From Phytoseiulus persimilis (Eukaryota; Arthropoda; Arachnida; Mesostigmata; Phytoseiidae), in contig CM075101.1 of the NCBI GenBank assembly GCA_037576195.1, positions 33,232,001-33,296,000 of the forward strand: a stretch of 64,000 bases of DNA, read 5' to 3'. Positions within the stretch are counted from its first letter, which is position 1. Every line of letters begins with the position of its first letter. The notes beneath the pieces were generated by a model. That model saw only the letters and a program-made list of their open reading frames with translations, had not been told where the DNA came from and did no database searches. Position numbers and translations under genes: made by a program. Below, piece after piece: positions 39,387 through 49,397 of the stretch.

Positions 39387-39695
39387 ATGCTCACGGCACA
39401 GTTTTTACTTCACATGTGCGTCAGTTCTGGATCGAACGACGGCAATGGTGCTCTGCTCCTCCCTGTTGCCCGATTCCGCACGGCCATGCATTGCATACAG
39501 CCATTCATTGGAGCTGTGATGCCCCGGCACGTCCCCACACTCTTGTGCCGAATCCCTGAGTGGTGGTTCTACGACACTGCCTCAGATACGTGTGCGTTCT
39601 GCAACCACGTTACCGATCTTCAGTACTGCAGCAAGCCGGAATACGCAGAGTTCATCGAAACTCCAATGTGCTTAAACTTCTTGGAACTCCTTTGA
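39387..39695 (+). CDS. Possible divergent Kunitz-type protein
   Basis: An ORF of 102 codons starts at an ATG after a GGTG context, and its first residues (MLTAQFLLHMCVSS) could be a weak signal peptide. The C-terminal third reads CRIPEWWFYDTASDTC, then YC, then PEYAEFIETPMC. This recalls the Kunitz/BPTI pattern of a cysteine plus reactive-site arginine, an aromatic WFY-D block, and an aromatic-rich stretch before a late cysteine. Spacings are off (14 instead of 15 residues in the first block, an extra cysteine in the second). The final cysteine of the fold is missing because the frame ends eight residues after the last Cys. It may be a decayed or diverged inhibitor, or a chance resemblance. 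Confidence 0.25.
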   Translation: MLTAQFLLHMCVSSGSNDGNGALLLPVARFRTAMHCIQPFIGAVMPRHVPTLLCRIPEWWFYDTASDTCAFCNHVTDLQYCSKPEYAEFIETPMCLNFLELL

Positions 39696-40090
39696 AGCAA
39701 GCTTTTCCGAAAAATTAGGAATGGTGAGAGCTCTGAGATGTCTGTGCCGAGGAGGGGCGGCTTCCTTCGACAACTGACCGATAGCCGTCCTGGGTAATCT
39801 CCAGGAAGACGCACTAGCAGTGCGTGCACCGCCAAAACTCTCCTAGAATGCACAGCTCTGTCAGGAGTGGTGTCAGCATATGCTCGGAGTGGCAATACTT
39901 CCGGATCTCCTGTGAGCTTTCATAGCTGAGTTCGAGAACGGGCTTCTGCCGATATCACTTTGCCTGGAGTTTAGAGCCCTGAACGCTCCTGGACCGTTCC
40001 GCTACAGCTTTGTTTGTGAACTTTTTTTGGAGTTCCTTTAGGAGGCCGAGAAACGCATTCATGAAAGAAATATATTCGCGGACATCCAAT

Positions 40091-40997
40091 TCACAGAGGT
40101 ACGATTTTGCATCCCAGTTTTGGCCCTCGACCCTCTACATCTCTGGGTACCAGGAGAACGTCGTATTGAGCCAACGAGAGTCCACGCAATAAACGGATTT
40201 TCAACGCCTTGCCGATTGAATTTTCAACCAGACTCGCCACGGTCGCCATGTCTGGAATACAATAGCGTCGTTTGAGAATGAGACTGATGGAATAAAGAAG
40301 GCAAATGCAGCGGAAAATTCGTGACGTCACCGAGCTGTCATGAATGGCCCAGAGACGCGAGCCTACCGTTGAAGTTGGCTTTACGGATGCTCCCGAAATC
40401 CGTGATGAGATCTCCGGTCCGGAGACCCGCGATTTCCGCCTGCGAACCTTTTTCAACTATATCTAACCGAAGGAAAGCTTTCGCTCTTCTCTCTTCTGGC
40501 GTGAGTTGAGGTTCCGCGCTTGCTTTCTGTGGTGGCAAGAAAATCATGTGAAAATGGCTTATTATTTACGCATCCTTTCGAACGGGAAGCGAGCATCGGA
40601 TAGAACTGAAGCAGGAATGATTCGCACCTCAGCTTTGTCTGCGTGGAGCTTGTGGAGCCCGTCCTCGATTTTACGGATAATCTCTTTCAGATCGTTTTGC
40701 AGACAAATTATGTCGTGACGTGCTTTGCGAACCTGTAACGTGCAAAATCACTTAACAGTGTCCGGTGCTTGATGCAGGATGATACTAAGCATAGGGAAGG
40801 GAAAATACCACACCCGAATCGGTTTTCCATACCTGATAAACATCAATGTCGTTGCGAGGGAAGCCCTCATGGTCAACTAGAGGTTCATCCATCCCAACGT
40901 TATTTGAGCTCAACACCGCTCCCAGAGTATTGATCTTCTGCTCGATATTGGCTTTAACGGCCATGAGATTCCGAACGTTGAGCTCGTGATCAATCAT
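40091..40997 (-). CDS. PSMD9/p27 26S proteasome assembly chaperone, complete
   Basis: Minus-strand exons are 40997-40833, 40732-40628, 40526-40367 and 40251-40091. All junctions are GT-AG with phases that fit, totalling 196 codons plus TGA. PSMD9 (yeast Nas2) is a cytosolic and nuclear chaperone that holds the Rpt4-Rpt5 ATPase pair during assembly of the 19S base. Exons 1-2 give the N-terminal helical domain with the family hallmarks VGMDEPLVDHEGFPRNDIDV, YQVRKARHDIICLQNDL and LHKLHA. Exons 3-4 give the PDZ-like domain (VEKGSQAEIAGLRTGDLI, DFGSI) and the typical C-terminus LGCKIVPL. Human PSMD9 has 223 residues; the difference is mainly a shorter N-terminus. I chose the ATG at 40997: the frame has only a TTG upstream before a stop, and a 3' splice-like TTGCAG sits just before the ATG. 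Confidence 0.92.
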
Positions 40998-41456
40998 TTT
41001 CTGCAATTCGATGAAGACTCATTAGAAACGTGCAGCCTTGGACTGAAGTCCTTACGCGGCTTCCAAATAGGGGCGCACAAACCGCGGTCTGCCCTCATCG
41101 GAGTTTTGAGCAGTGGATCCCAGTCCCCGATCTGGTCCGATTTGGCCAGCAATCGAACTTGACGGGATCCGATAAGAAGGAGAGGCGACCGAAGAAAATC
41201 AAGACTTGAAGAATTCAGGTGCGCTCTCGGTTCTCAGAGTCGTGCTCACCTCGATGGCCTCGTTGGGCTCCAAACGACGACTGCTGCCTTGGGCGGCAAT
41301 TTTGGTGGTTTGCAGCTCAATCGGAGTGGGAGCACAAGGAGTACTCTTGTGCAATATACTCAGACACCCTCGCCGATTTGGTGGCGAGATTTCTCCACCT
41401 CCGAAATCTGACCTGTTCAGGCGTCGGTATCCTCCAGAGAGCCCGAACCGATTATA
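40994..41456 (-). CDS. Unidentified gene, two 3' exons, partial
   Basis: Two minus-strand exons join in phase 0. The first is open from 41456 and ends at 41250 with GAG before GTGAGC. The second starts at 41131 after ACCAG and runs to a TGA at 40996-40994. The sequence across the junction (LEPNEAIE, then IGDWDPLLKTPMRADRG, then LCAPIWKPR) reads like real protein, and a clean phase match is unlikely by chance. I do not recognise the family. No in-frame ATG is present, so at least one 5' exon lies upstream. Its 5' splice site is unresolved; an acceptor near 41418 is possible. An alternative donor (C before GTAAGG) exists in the last exon. The stop codon overlaps the PSMD9 ATG by four bases (ATGA), so the two genes may share a transcript or overlap. 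Confidence 0.35.
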
Positions 41457-43659
41457 TCAGATATATCCCCATTCTGAAGTACATTCACTGAAGTCCCGAG
41501 TCGCTCATTCGCTGCACAGGAGAAAAAGTTGGGTTTTCTCCGCACACTCCTCTCCAAGCTGATCAGCTGGCTGTCGTCCATAGCAGTAGCAGCACCCGGA
41601 CATGGCGCCACCTGTTGTATCCTGAATAAACGCACTTGGTGTCCCATTTACTGGAGACCCGCGACGAGCTCGCGACCCGGGGACGACCAGCATCGTTCCA
41701 CTCCATTCTGCTATCGACCCTCGGAACCCCCATCCCACCGTTCTTCCGCAAAAGATACTCCTTGTGCGCTTCTCCGCCTGCGTTGGCATCTACCGAGTTC
41801 AGGCCCAGCTGTAGCAGAAGCTCACATCGTCAGTTGGAACCGGATAGCATAGTATGGGAAACACCGCGATCGGTATCTCTCTCGACGAGCCCAATATCAT
41901 TCCAGCTCATTCATCGAAGTCATTGTTGATTGAGCGGGGAAATCGTTCTTGGACGGCAGCTGCCCACGTGTCACTCGCTCTCGCCGAGAGCAACGATATT
42001 TGAGTCTGGAACTTCGTTGAAGAGATCAGCCATTAGGATTTTCGATGGAGGATCCTACTCACCTGTTCCCGGCAGCACGAATGAGTTCCATCAGGGAGGG
42101 GGGGGGGAGGGAGGGCGGTGACAAAATCGTTCATGGGTATCATAACTCAAGGGTACACGTCGTCGCCAGGTTTCGGAATCCATTTATCATTTCGGTTATT
42201 TCATCATTCTCACAGTTATTGAACGCACTCGAGTCAAGATTTTTCCGTTAAAAATAAAACTGTCAGGTTCATGAGTCCCAAACTTCCATTCCAGACCGAA
42301 AAATATCGCGTCGGCATTTACAACTCGTAAGACTCGACTCGTTAGACTCGAAAGTGTGAATTATCTCACTTGATTCCGGCACGTTAAGCCGGCGAAATTC
42401 GTGAGGCGAGCAGAGTTTGGGTGCTGTGGAGACGTTCGCCTAGAACTGCGGTCCCCAAAGTATAAAGCGTGTCTCATGGGTCGGGCTGGAATTATTTTTC
42501 GTAAGCCGCGAGGGCGATTCGAGGGGTGCTATATCTTCAGGATTCTTCAGGACCTACCCCCAAGATACAAAGCTGTGATCAAGACTGTGCGCAGTGGTGC
42601 TCTCGGACTGCGAAGACGGAGATGATGGACGTTTTTTGCCGTAACTCAAACCGGTCAGATCGAGAATCACTCTGCGCGGGAGGGCAGTTCCGCGTAGCTT
42701 TGGTTGAAACCGAGCAGTTCAAGGCGCGCCGCACAGCTCTGCTCGTTGATGTGTCTAGGCACTGTCGGTTCGATCTCGCGTTTGAAACATCACCCAGGAT
42801 TGCCATTCCAGGTCGAGAATTTCCGAGCCCAGGTTTGATTTAGGTGAACAAAATGATGAGTGCACTTTGCACGACTTGATAACGTGGCTGCGTGTACTCG
42901 TTTGCTTTGCGTTGAACTCCCCGGTCTCCTGCTATGAGTGGGTCTTATCCGCCGTAACCCACCCGCCGGAAACCTTGATTCGCTGCTCGATACTTCCCGG
43001 GTCCAGGGAGATGATCTCAGAGTCGATCTGACACTACTTTTCGGGGCCCAAGGAGTTTTTTCCTTCGAGCCAGGGAGAAAAATCCGTGACGCAGACCATG
43101 CCTTAGCTCCAGGGCGATACTGTGGGGGTCGCAAACCCACTTCAGATGATTCCGTAATCCCCGCTTCTAGGCGGCGGTGCCGTTCTCATGGACGGAACTG
43201 GGTTCACATTACTTCGTTTTCTCTCCCCTTGATTCCTTCCGTTCCTCTAGCACTGGCAAGCTATGTCCGTGTTTATGTGGTGTTGTGTGTTATGAATGTG
43301 TACCGTTGTCATGTGCCGAGGTTATCAGTGAACGTCAATGCTATTATCCGCTTCTTGCTGATTTCCAGCTGTCAATGTCCCTGAAGTCGCTGTTCGCTGT
43401 CACCTGTCCGGAGAAAGCCTATCCCCATGGCTCCCCTCCCCTCGTGGGAGACCGTGAGCTCTTCCGCGGGCTCCTTACCCCGCTTCTGCCCCCCAGCCCC
43501 TCGAAAACCTCGAACTCACTCTCCTCTGGTGTCTCGTAAGACGACCCCACATAGTCCCCTAACGTACGCACCGTAGCAATGGGTCTTTAATGGTTCTCAG
43601 GAGGTTGCTCGAACAGCGCAGTGGGTCAGATGTACTCGGGCTCCATATGTCCCCACTGC
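41457..43659. other. Upstream exon search space and repeat-like DNA
   Basis: Minus-strand frames around 41,480-41,790 could contain the 5' exon of the unidentified gene above, but none joins with a good donor. A G-run lies near 42,100-42,110. The interval 42,930-43,650 has overlapping plus-strand frames and leads into the repeat at 43,660, so it may be transposon DNA. No domain was recognised. Confidence 0.4.
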
Positions 43660-43837
43660 GCCCTCGGGTCGCCCGTAGGGCCCCGTACTGCTACGAATCC
43701 CGACGTAGGGAAGTGCGTTGAGATTCTATTCCCAGACGACTGGTCAGGCGCTCATCCTGGAGACGCTCACATCGCAGAGCTGTCGGATCCGGTTTTTTCC
43801 GAAATCCTTTGCGACCCCTGCTCAAGGCACTCGGGAA
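43660..43837 (+). repeat. 178-bp repeat, copy 1
   Basis: This segment matches the reverse complement of 52470-52647 along its whole length, with no net indel and an identical run of about 49 bases (43729-43777). One frame reads through both copies (LFPDDWSGAHPGDAHIA). The similarity continues a little upstream into a TACTCGGGCTC motif that matches the 17-bp minisatellite unit at 52.7-53.2 kb. In copy 2 the repeat lies directly upstream of a Ty3/gypsy reverse transcriptase remnant, so copy 1 is probably a fragment of the same element. Confidence 0.75.
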
Positions 43838-44061
43838 ACCAAAATGCGGCGATCTGATCTTGGGGATTGGTCGGCCTGGGGACAGTATTCGAGGCGACAT
43901 AAGCTTGAGTAATAGACTCTGGGGGTATTGGAGGTACTGCTCCAACGGGAACTTCCGAAAAGGCTGCGTTCTACACGTACAAATGCGCGAATATTGGACA
44001 TTGGTGGATTGAACAGCGCTGATGACTCAAGCTCTCCGTAGCTACCGTACTCTCTCTCTTC

Positions 44062-45694
44062 TTAGCGCATGGCTCGGGGATGAATGCCCCGCATTCCTTC
44101 CCATGACTCCAAGCGGCTTTTGCGCAGAACTTTGAGGACGCCACAGAGAATCAATGATCTCCACGGATGACAAAGTTCTCGAAACATTTTTGTCAATACG
44201 AAGACACAGCATAAAGCAATCAAAGGCTGCACTTTCATGAGCCTGTTCATGTCGGAAAATTCTCTTGCCATGTTTTAGGTCGGAAGCTCCTCAAACATCG
44301 GAGTTCGAGTCTCGAGGAATTCGAAAGTAGTCTCGAGGGCTGGCTATATCAAGTCTATTTCTCGCCGCAAGCCTCATCGAGCTAGACTCTTCGAAAGTTC
44401 GGAATTCAATGACCTTAATCCCCTGTAATGGAGCGATTCCAGACTGAAACAGTCGTTCGAGTATCTTCCCTGGATGACATGCGACGATCGGCAACTGATA
44501 CACACTTGAGGGACTTTTCGCTTGGTATCAGACCGTTCCCAAATTCCAAGAATCGCGGTTTGACTCATTAACGTAACGGTGCTCTGTCTGTTCGTACCAA
44601 TGCAAAGGATTTTCTATTTTGAGCTGCATACGTGGCGGTATGCTGCATACGGTTGCGAATTCTACGGCCCTCGATATCATGTCAGCTACTTGGCATACCT
44701 GAGGGTCCGCGCAGTTGAAAATCATGTCAGATAACCTCGGTTTCCCGGTCGGGCTCAAGAATGATGACATCACGTCATTCGTATAGATGCGTGCCACCAG
44801 GAAACTGAATGCGAGCGCTGTGCTTCCGATCATCGGGCTGGGGTAGCTCCTGGGTGGAGAGCCGACTCCTCGATAGCTCGTCGCGATGCTGAATAAACGC
44901 CCTTACAAAAATACAGAAGTAGACGCACGCCCCAGGATCGACCAAGCATGTGCTAGAACGAGGAAGGCGAACAGGATTAGACCCCAGGTTTCCGGCTTGA
45001 GTGATTGAAAAATGGCCTCGACATCAGCGATAACCGATGGAATGAAGGTGAAACAACGACGAGCATAGTCCCCCTGAAAAATCAAGCGTGCTGTCAACCG
45101 GAACCCCATCGGGTCGTATTCAGCCCATACTGCCTTCACCAACAAGGAAACCGTTGCGAGTGTCGAGCTGCATCTTAGTTTCAAAGTGAATTTCGCGGGC
45201 GTCGATGATGTGGCGATTGTCTCGCTCACTCGCTGCAAACTGCGAGTCTCGATGCAAAATCTGCAAACACTGATGGGTCGCTCGAGTACTCCATGGAACA
45301 GTTTGTCGTAATTCCCGGCGCATCGAGAGCATTCTATCTTGTATCCAGTCAGGACGAGCGCTCGAGCTGGGAAGAGCGTTGTCGGGAAACTTTCGGCCTG
45401 ACTTCCGTCGGAGCCTGACCTTACAAGCACGAGGAAGAGGAATTAATGACGTACCAGCCGGCCTTCGACCGACTGGAGTCGGCCGCTGGGAATCGCTAGA
45501 ATACTCCTCCGGATTCGCGGAGCGACGGAAAACCGAAGGAGAATGCTGGCTGCGGTGGCCGAATTCATTTGTCTCCACGCCATCCCCGTTTTGGCGACGA
45601 GAGCAATGAGACGAATCACCAACCAGCGGGTGCTCCTTGGGACGCAAAGGAAAATGGGGATGAGGAACAGCAGATGCCACAGGACGGACTCCAC
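44062..45694 (-). pseudogene. Ionotropic receptor-like pseudogene
   Basis: This is a paralogue of the copy at 49.4-51.2 kb. In order it has a hydrophobic N-terminus (MESVLWHLLFLIPIFLC), an extracellular part, the first membrane helix (LILFAFLVLAHAWSIL), the pore side, the third helix (IGSTALAFSFLVARIYTND), the second ligand-binding lobe and a last helix (LIALCCVFVLTKMF). This is the layout of divergent ionotropic glutamate-type chemoreceptors. The paralogue shows the lesions: a TAA at 45445-45443 in place of Lys, a TAA ending the frame at 44903, a TGA ending it at 44528, a one-base deletion near 44310, and a TAA just before the final helix segment. At least four in-frame stops plus a frameshift leave no plausible full protein. 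Confidence 0.8.
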
Positions 45695-45996
45695 GGAGGC
45701 CGTCCTAGTCCTGGCTCAAACCGTCCTCTGGTTCATCGTAGCCGAGGAAAGGATCGAAATGTATGAGAGGATGAAGATCTTTGCAGGAATTATCAAAAGC
45801 GAGGAGGAGGGAATCCAAGCCCGAAACGACGAAGAGCCACGCAAAGGAAGTCTAGCAAGATAGCAGGCTCAATGGAAAACGACCCGAAATGGACAAGGGC
45901 TCCATTTTAGTGGAAGTCCTACGTACTTCACAGCCCAAGTGGTGTCGGGGCGCAAGGACTTCCAGACGTATCTGTATAAAATACGGGAGGCGGAAT
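45695..45996. other. No supportable gene between receptor pseudogene and foldback element
   Basis: I see no exon here. A TATA-like TGTATAAAATAC lies near 45,972-45,983, on the plus strand and so pointing away from the receptor copy. Confidence 0.4.
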
Positions 45997-46006
45997 CAAA
46001 CATAAG
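45997..46006. repeat. Target-site duplication, left copy
   Basis: CAAACATAAG, repeated exactly at 46164-46173 on the other side of the foldback element. Confidence 0.75.
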
Positions 46007-46163
46007 TAGACATCATATTCCGTAGTACGGAATGCGGCAATTCAATTTCCGTACTTCCTCGTACGGAAATTCATTTCCGTCGCCCCGGTACGGAAAATGA
46101 ATTGCCGTACGGGGCCGGTACGGAAATTCAATTGCCGTACTCCGTACTACGGAAAATGATGTC
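46007..46163. mobile_element. Foldback MITE with 10-bp target duplication
   Basis: The element is one near-perfect inverted repeat. Bases from 46009 (GACATCAT, then CCGTAGTACGGA) pair with the end at 46163 (TCCGTACTACGG, then ATGATGTC), and the arms keep pairing to the centre, about 75 bases each. Modules of TACGGAAATTCAATT recur within the arms. Exact 10-bp duplications flank it. Small terminal-inverted-repeat elements with 9-11-bp duplications are typical of Mutator-like transposases acting in trans. No transposase is encoded. A transcript across it would form a long hairpin. The minus-strand frame through it encoding FPYR repeats is a by-product of the repeat. Confidence 0.8.
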
Positions 46164-46173
46164 CAAACATAAG
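46164..46173. repeat. Target-site duplication, right copy
   Basis: The second exact copy of CAAACATAAG, directly abutting the end of the foldback element. Confidence 0.75.
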
Positions 46174-49100
46174 CGAGCTGTGTGATGAAGAATAAATTCA
46201 TGGTGCCCATCATACGATTCTCGTCTGCCCGGCGCTCGCAGAAGCCCGGGGAGACCTACTAGCGCAAAGCATGCCAGATTTGGGAGCTCGGAAACGAGGA
46301 AGATTGGGAGTACATTATAAGGAGGATGGAGATCTTCATGATGGACAAAAAGAAGAAACGTCGATTCACAGCGACAGCACAGCGTCTCGCTACGACGCAA
46401 GCGGCGGCAGGTGCGCCGCGCCCGCAGAACTCGAGAGCACTTGGTGAAGTCAACAGAAGATCAAGCGAAGAGCAGGGGATATCACAATGGGGGAGACCCT
46501 GGAATTGAAATCTAGTAAATAACGACGAGAGCAGCAAGTGAGCCCAAGTGGGGAGACGAGTCCACCGCCCTTGAAGTAATAACCATCAGTACCGGGGTTG
46601 GTGCCGAGCGGACAGGGGAGGCTCAGTGGGTGAGGACCCCACACTCCTGGGTAAGGGCGAGAACGCCTATCCTAGAATCGGTTGGCTAGAACTTCCCCGC
46701 ACTCCGACTCCGTCAAAAGTTGTCAGATCGACGCCGTAGTCAGCTCTTTGGATTCCGAAACCAATGGTAAGGTCGACCCGGGAAGAAGCTCAATGAACTT
46801 CAAAAAGTATGGTCAGATTGGTCCCAGAATCAACCCTCCAGACTCGGGAAAGTATGATCAGATAAGTGGAACGTAAGCCTACGTTAAAAAATACTGCGAC
46901 CTTCCATTCCAGTCATGACTTTCTCGATTTGGGGAGGGGCCAATTGCTGAGATCAGATTGTTCATTTACCAAACGGTAATCAGTACACAACCCTCCACTG
47001 GCACATCCGGCCTCGGCACGAGTAGGATTGCACGCGCGAAGGGAATGCTGGGTCTTGAATGTTCCCGTTATTCTCAAGGTTGGCCAACTCTAGACGCACG
47101 AAACCCTGTTTCGCGTGTGAGAGCGCGTGCGGTTCGCGCCCTGATCGCCGCAGACCACGTTGATCAGTTCCGAAGGTAGGGATCACCTTTGAAATGCGCT
47201 GTCAACCTTCCAGGAAGCGTGTTTGACGTGGCCGGAACAACGGCAACGTCACTTGATTCGATGCGGAGACTATGGTCTGCGAGGAAATGGATTTTATTGT
47301 CTCGATACTTGTCCGCGAAAGAATAAGTTTCCCAACTCCCGGTCCCAGTGGGGATATGAGACGATGGCTTCCTCGGCGGAACATTTTCCACCGACCCGTA
47401 CGAAGAGCCTCAAGGGAGCTGCTGTGAAGTAATATTGGGCAGAGCAACTCGGCATCGAGACACGCGAATACAATCCTTCGAACTTTCTCCAGCCGGGAAA
47501 CTGAGACAAGTCCGGAGCTGCCCTGATAAATCGGATATCCCGATCTCAGTCTAGATCAACAACTCAGGGTTCCAACGCTCCTCACGTCTTAGGGCGAGGG
47601 TTCATGACCGATCTGAGCAGACCTTGACCGACCGGCATCATTCAGGACCTTTGAGAACACACGGAGAAACGAAGTGCCCCAATCATTCAAAATGGTCCCA
47701 TTTGAGAATTGAGGTATCATCAGAAGGAGGAACGGTCACAAAGAAGACTCACGGCGAGCTCTAAACTGTTGCCGACTCCTTTTGAAGGGAGGAGCATGCT
47801 TTTAGTTGTGATAGTGTTGAGAGAAAATAGATGGTCAAGCACCAAGGTCAGTTTTCTCAGATTCTTGGGGTCCTGTCGAGAATCAAGACATGTATCTCAA
47901 GGAGCCCAAGAAAATGAGTCACAGTATTTCATTCGGAATCCCATTGTATTTATCCTGAGCTGCCTAGGCGCACAGGGCAGTCGGCTCTTCGAGGGAATTG
48001 AGATGATGAGGGAGGAAGGTATCCCCCACAAAAATTCCTGTTTCGAATCGGGCTTCACGCCGACTCCGGACCGAAAGATATCAGAAGGACGAAGGCAACC
48101 TCAAGACGTTCGGGGAACCAAGGAAAATCATATGTGAATGCAAAAAAATCACCCCTGAAAAAGGAGGGATAGTTGTGCATCTGAAAAATTGAGATAAAAT
48201 CCAAATCGAGGTTGTTCTGTTCGAGGAAACCTAGAGCTTTCGTCTCCCGCGTTCGCCTGCTGAGAGCAGCGCTCATTATTGACTCATTCTCTTGGTGTGC
48301 ATCATTGAGCTGCATACATTGCGCATTTATTCAAGTTCACGCTCGAGGATTCTAGTTGGGGACGTGCTATATGCGAGCGAGGACGGAGGGCAAGGGCGTT
48401 GCAAGGATACGGAGACCTACCGAAACAGTCTCAGATGATATGAGCATGGACAATCAGCGGTTCTTGGATGCACATCCTGAAGAGCTTGAAATTTTGATAT
48501 TTCCGCTGACGACCCGGAGGGCGACCCGATTGTTTCAATTGCTGGGGGAGCTGAGGCGACGCGCTTGGGGGAACACAGTACTCCAGGTACTGAGGAGTAC
48601 GGTGGTGCTACCTATTCAGGGAGCCTGTAACTCTGTTTTCGGACCCCTCGGACCCAACGGACTCCACTGGAAAGCTACCCAGTTCTCCTGAAAAAAACTC
48701 ACGCTAGACTCAAGAGGGAGAAGTTGAGAACATTCGAAAAGCAATCGAACTACCGTCGAGCAGCACCGTGATCAGAATGATCGCAGTTGGCAGCTCGTGG
48801 GTCCTCGAGCCTGAGAGGGGGGGAAGGTCATTTTAGAAAATATGAGGTAGAGCCGTCTACCTTGATTGAATGGTTGATTCCACTGTTGAAATTCCCGCGA
48901 ATCTGGACCTTGACTTTCTTTGCTACAGGAACGACGGGCATCGTATCACTTCACTCATTTTAATTCATTTTTGAGATGATTCCGTTGAGCGTGAGAAAAT
49001 CCAATCCTTCATTGACTTCTGGTATGACCGAATCGGCCAGCTGCTGAGGTCTCGAATGCTATGGTTTGAGGTGCTTTTTGACAAGTTGCAGGTGAGCGTC

Positions 49101-49397
49101 GCTATTCGATACGCATCCGATCCCTAGCCTGTTCGGGTTCGCCGAATTCGAGAGATGCTGCCGTGTTTTGTCTTCGTAGTTTTGAGCTGTTGAATACTGT
49201 CGTTTGATTTCCTGGTTCAGGATCTTCATGCGTGAGCAGTTCTGCTCAATCTCGAGAGAGTTTGCGCAGCCAATCTCGAAAATCGAGTGATAGAGTTTGA
49301 GGGGATGAGAGGTACCGCCCCACAGGGAGCTTCCGAAGAAGAATCGTTCGATGCGGCTCCGCGAAAATACACCGGCAGATCAAACAGCGTTGACGAC
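46174..49397. other. No supportable gene between the two receptor copies
   Basis: No domain or exon chain was recognised. The interval near 46,530-46,690 has a GC-rich, repeat-like texture (CCACACTCCTGGGTAAGG) that may be a 5' fragment of a retroelement, without proof. Minus-strand frames at 47,164-47,509 are short and unassigned. Confidence 0.45.

Noticed and set aside
41004..41006. TTG as an earlier PSMD9 start
   Set aside because: A non-ATG codon; the ATG nine bases downstream keeps all conserved residues.
46013..46213. 66-codon frame with FPYR repeats
   Set aside because: The repeats are the translated arms of the foldback element.
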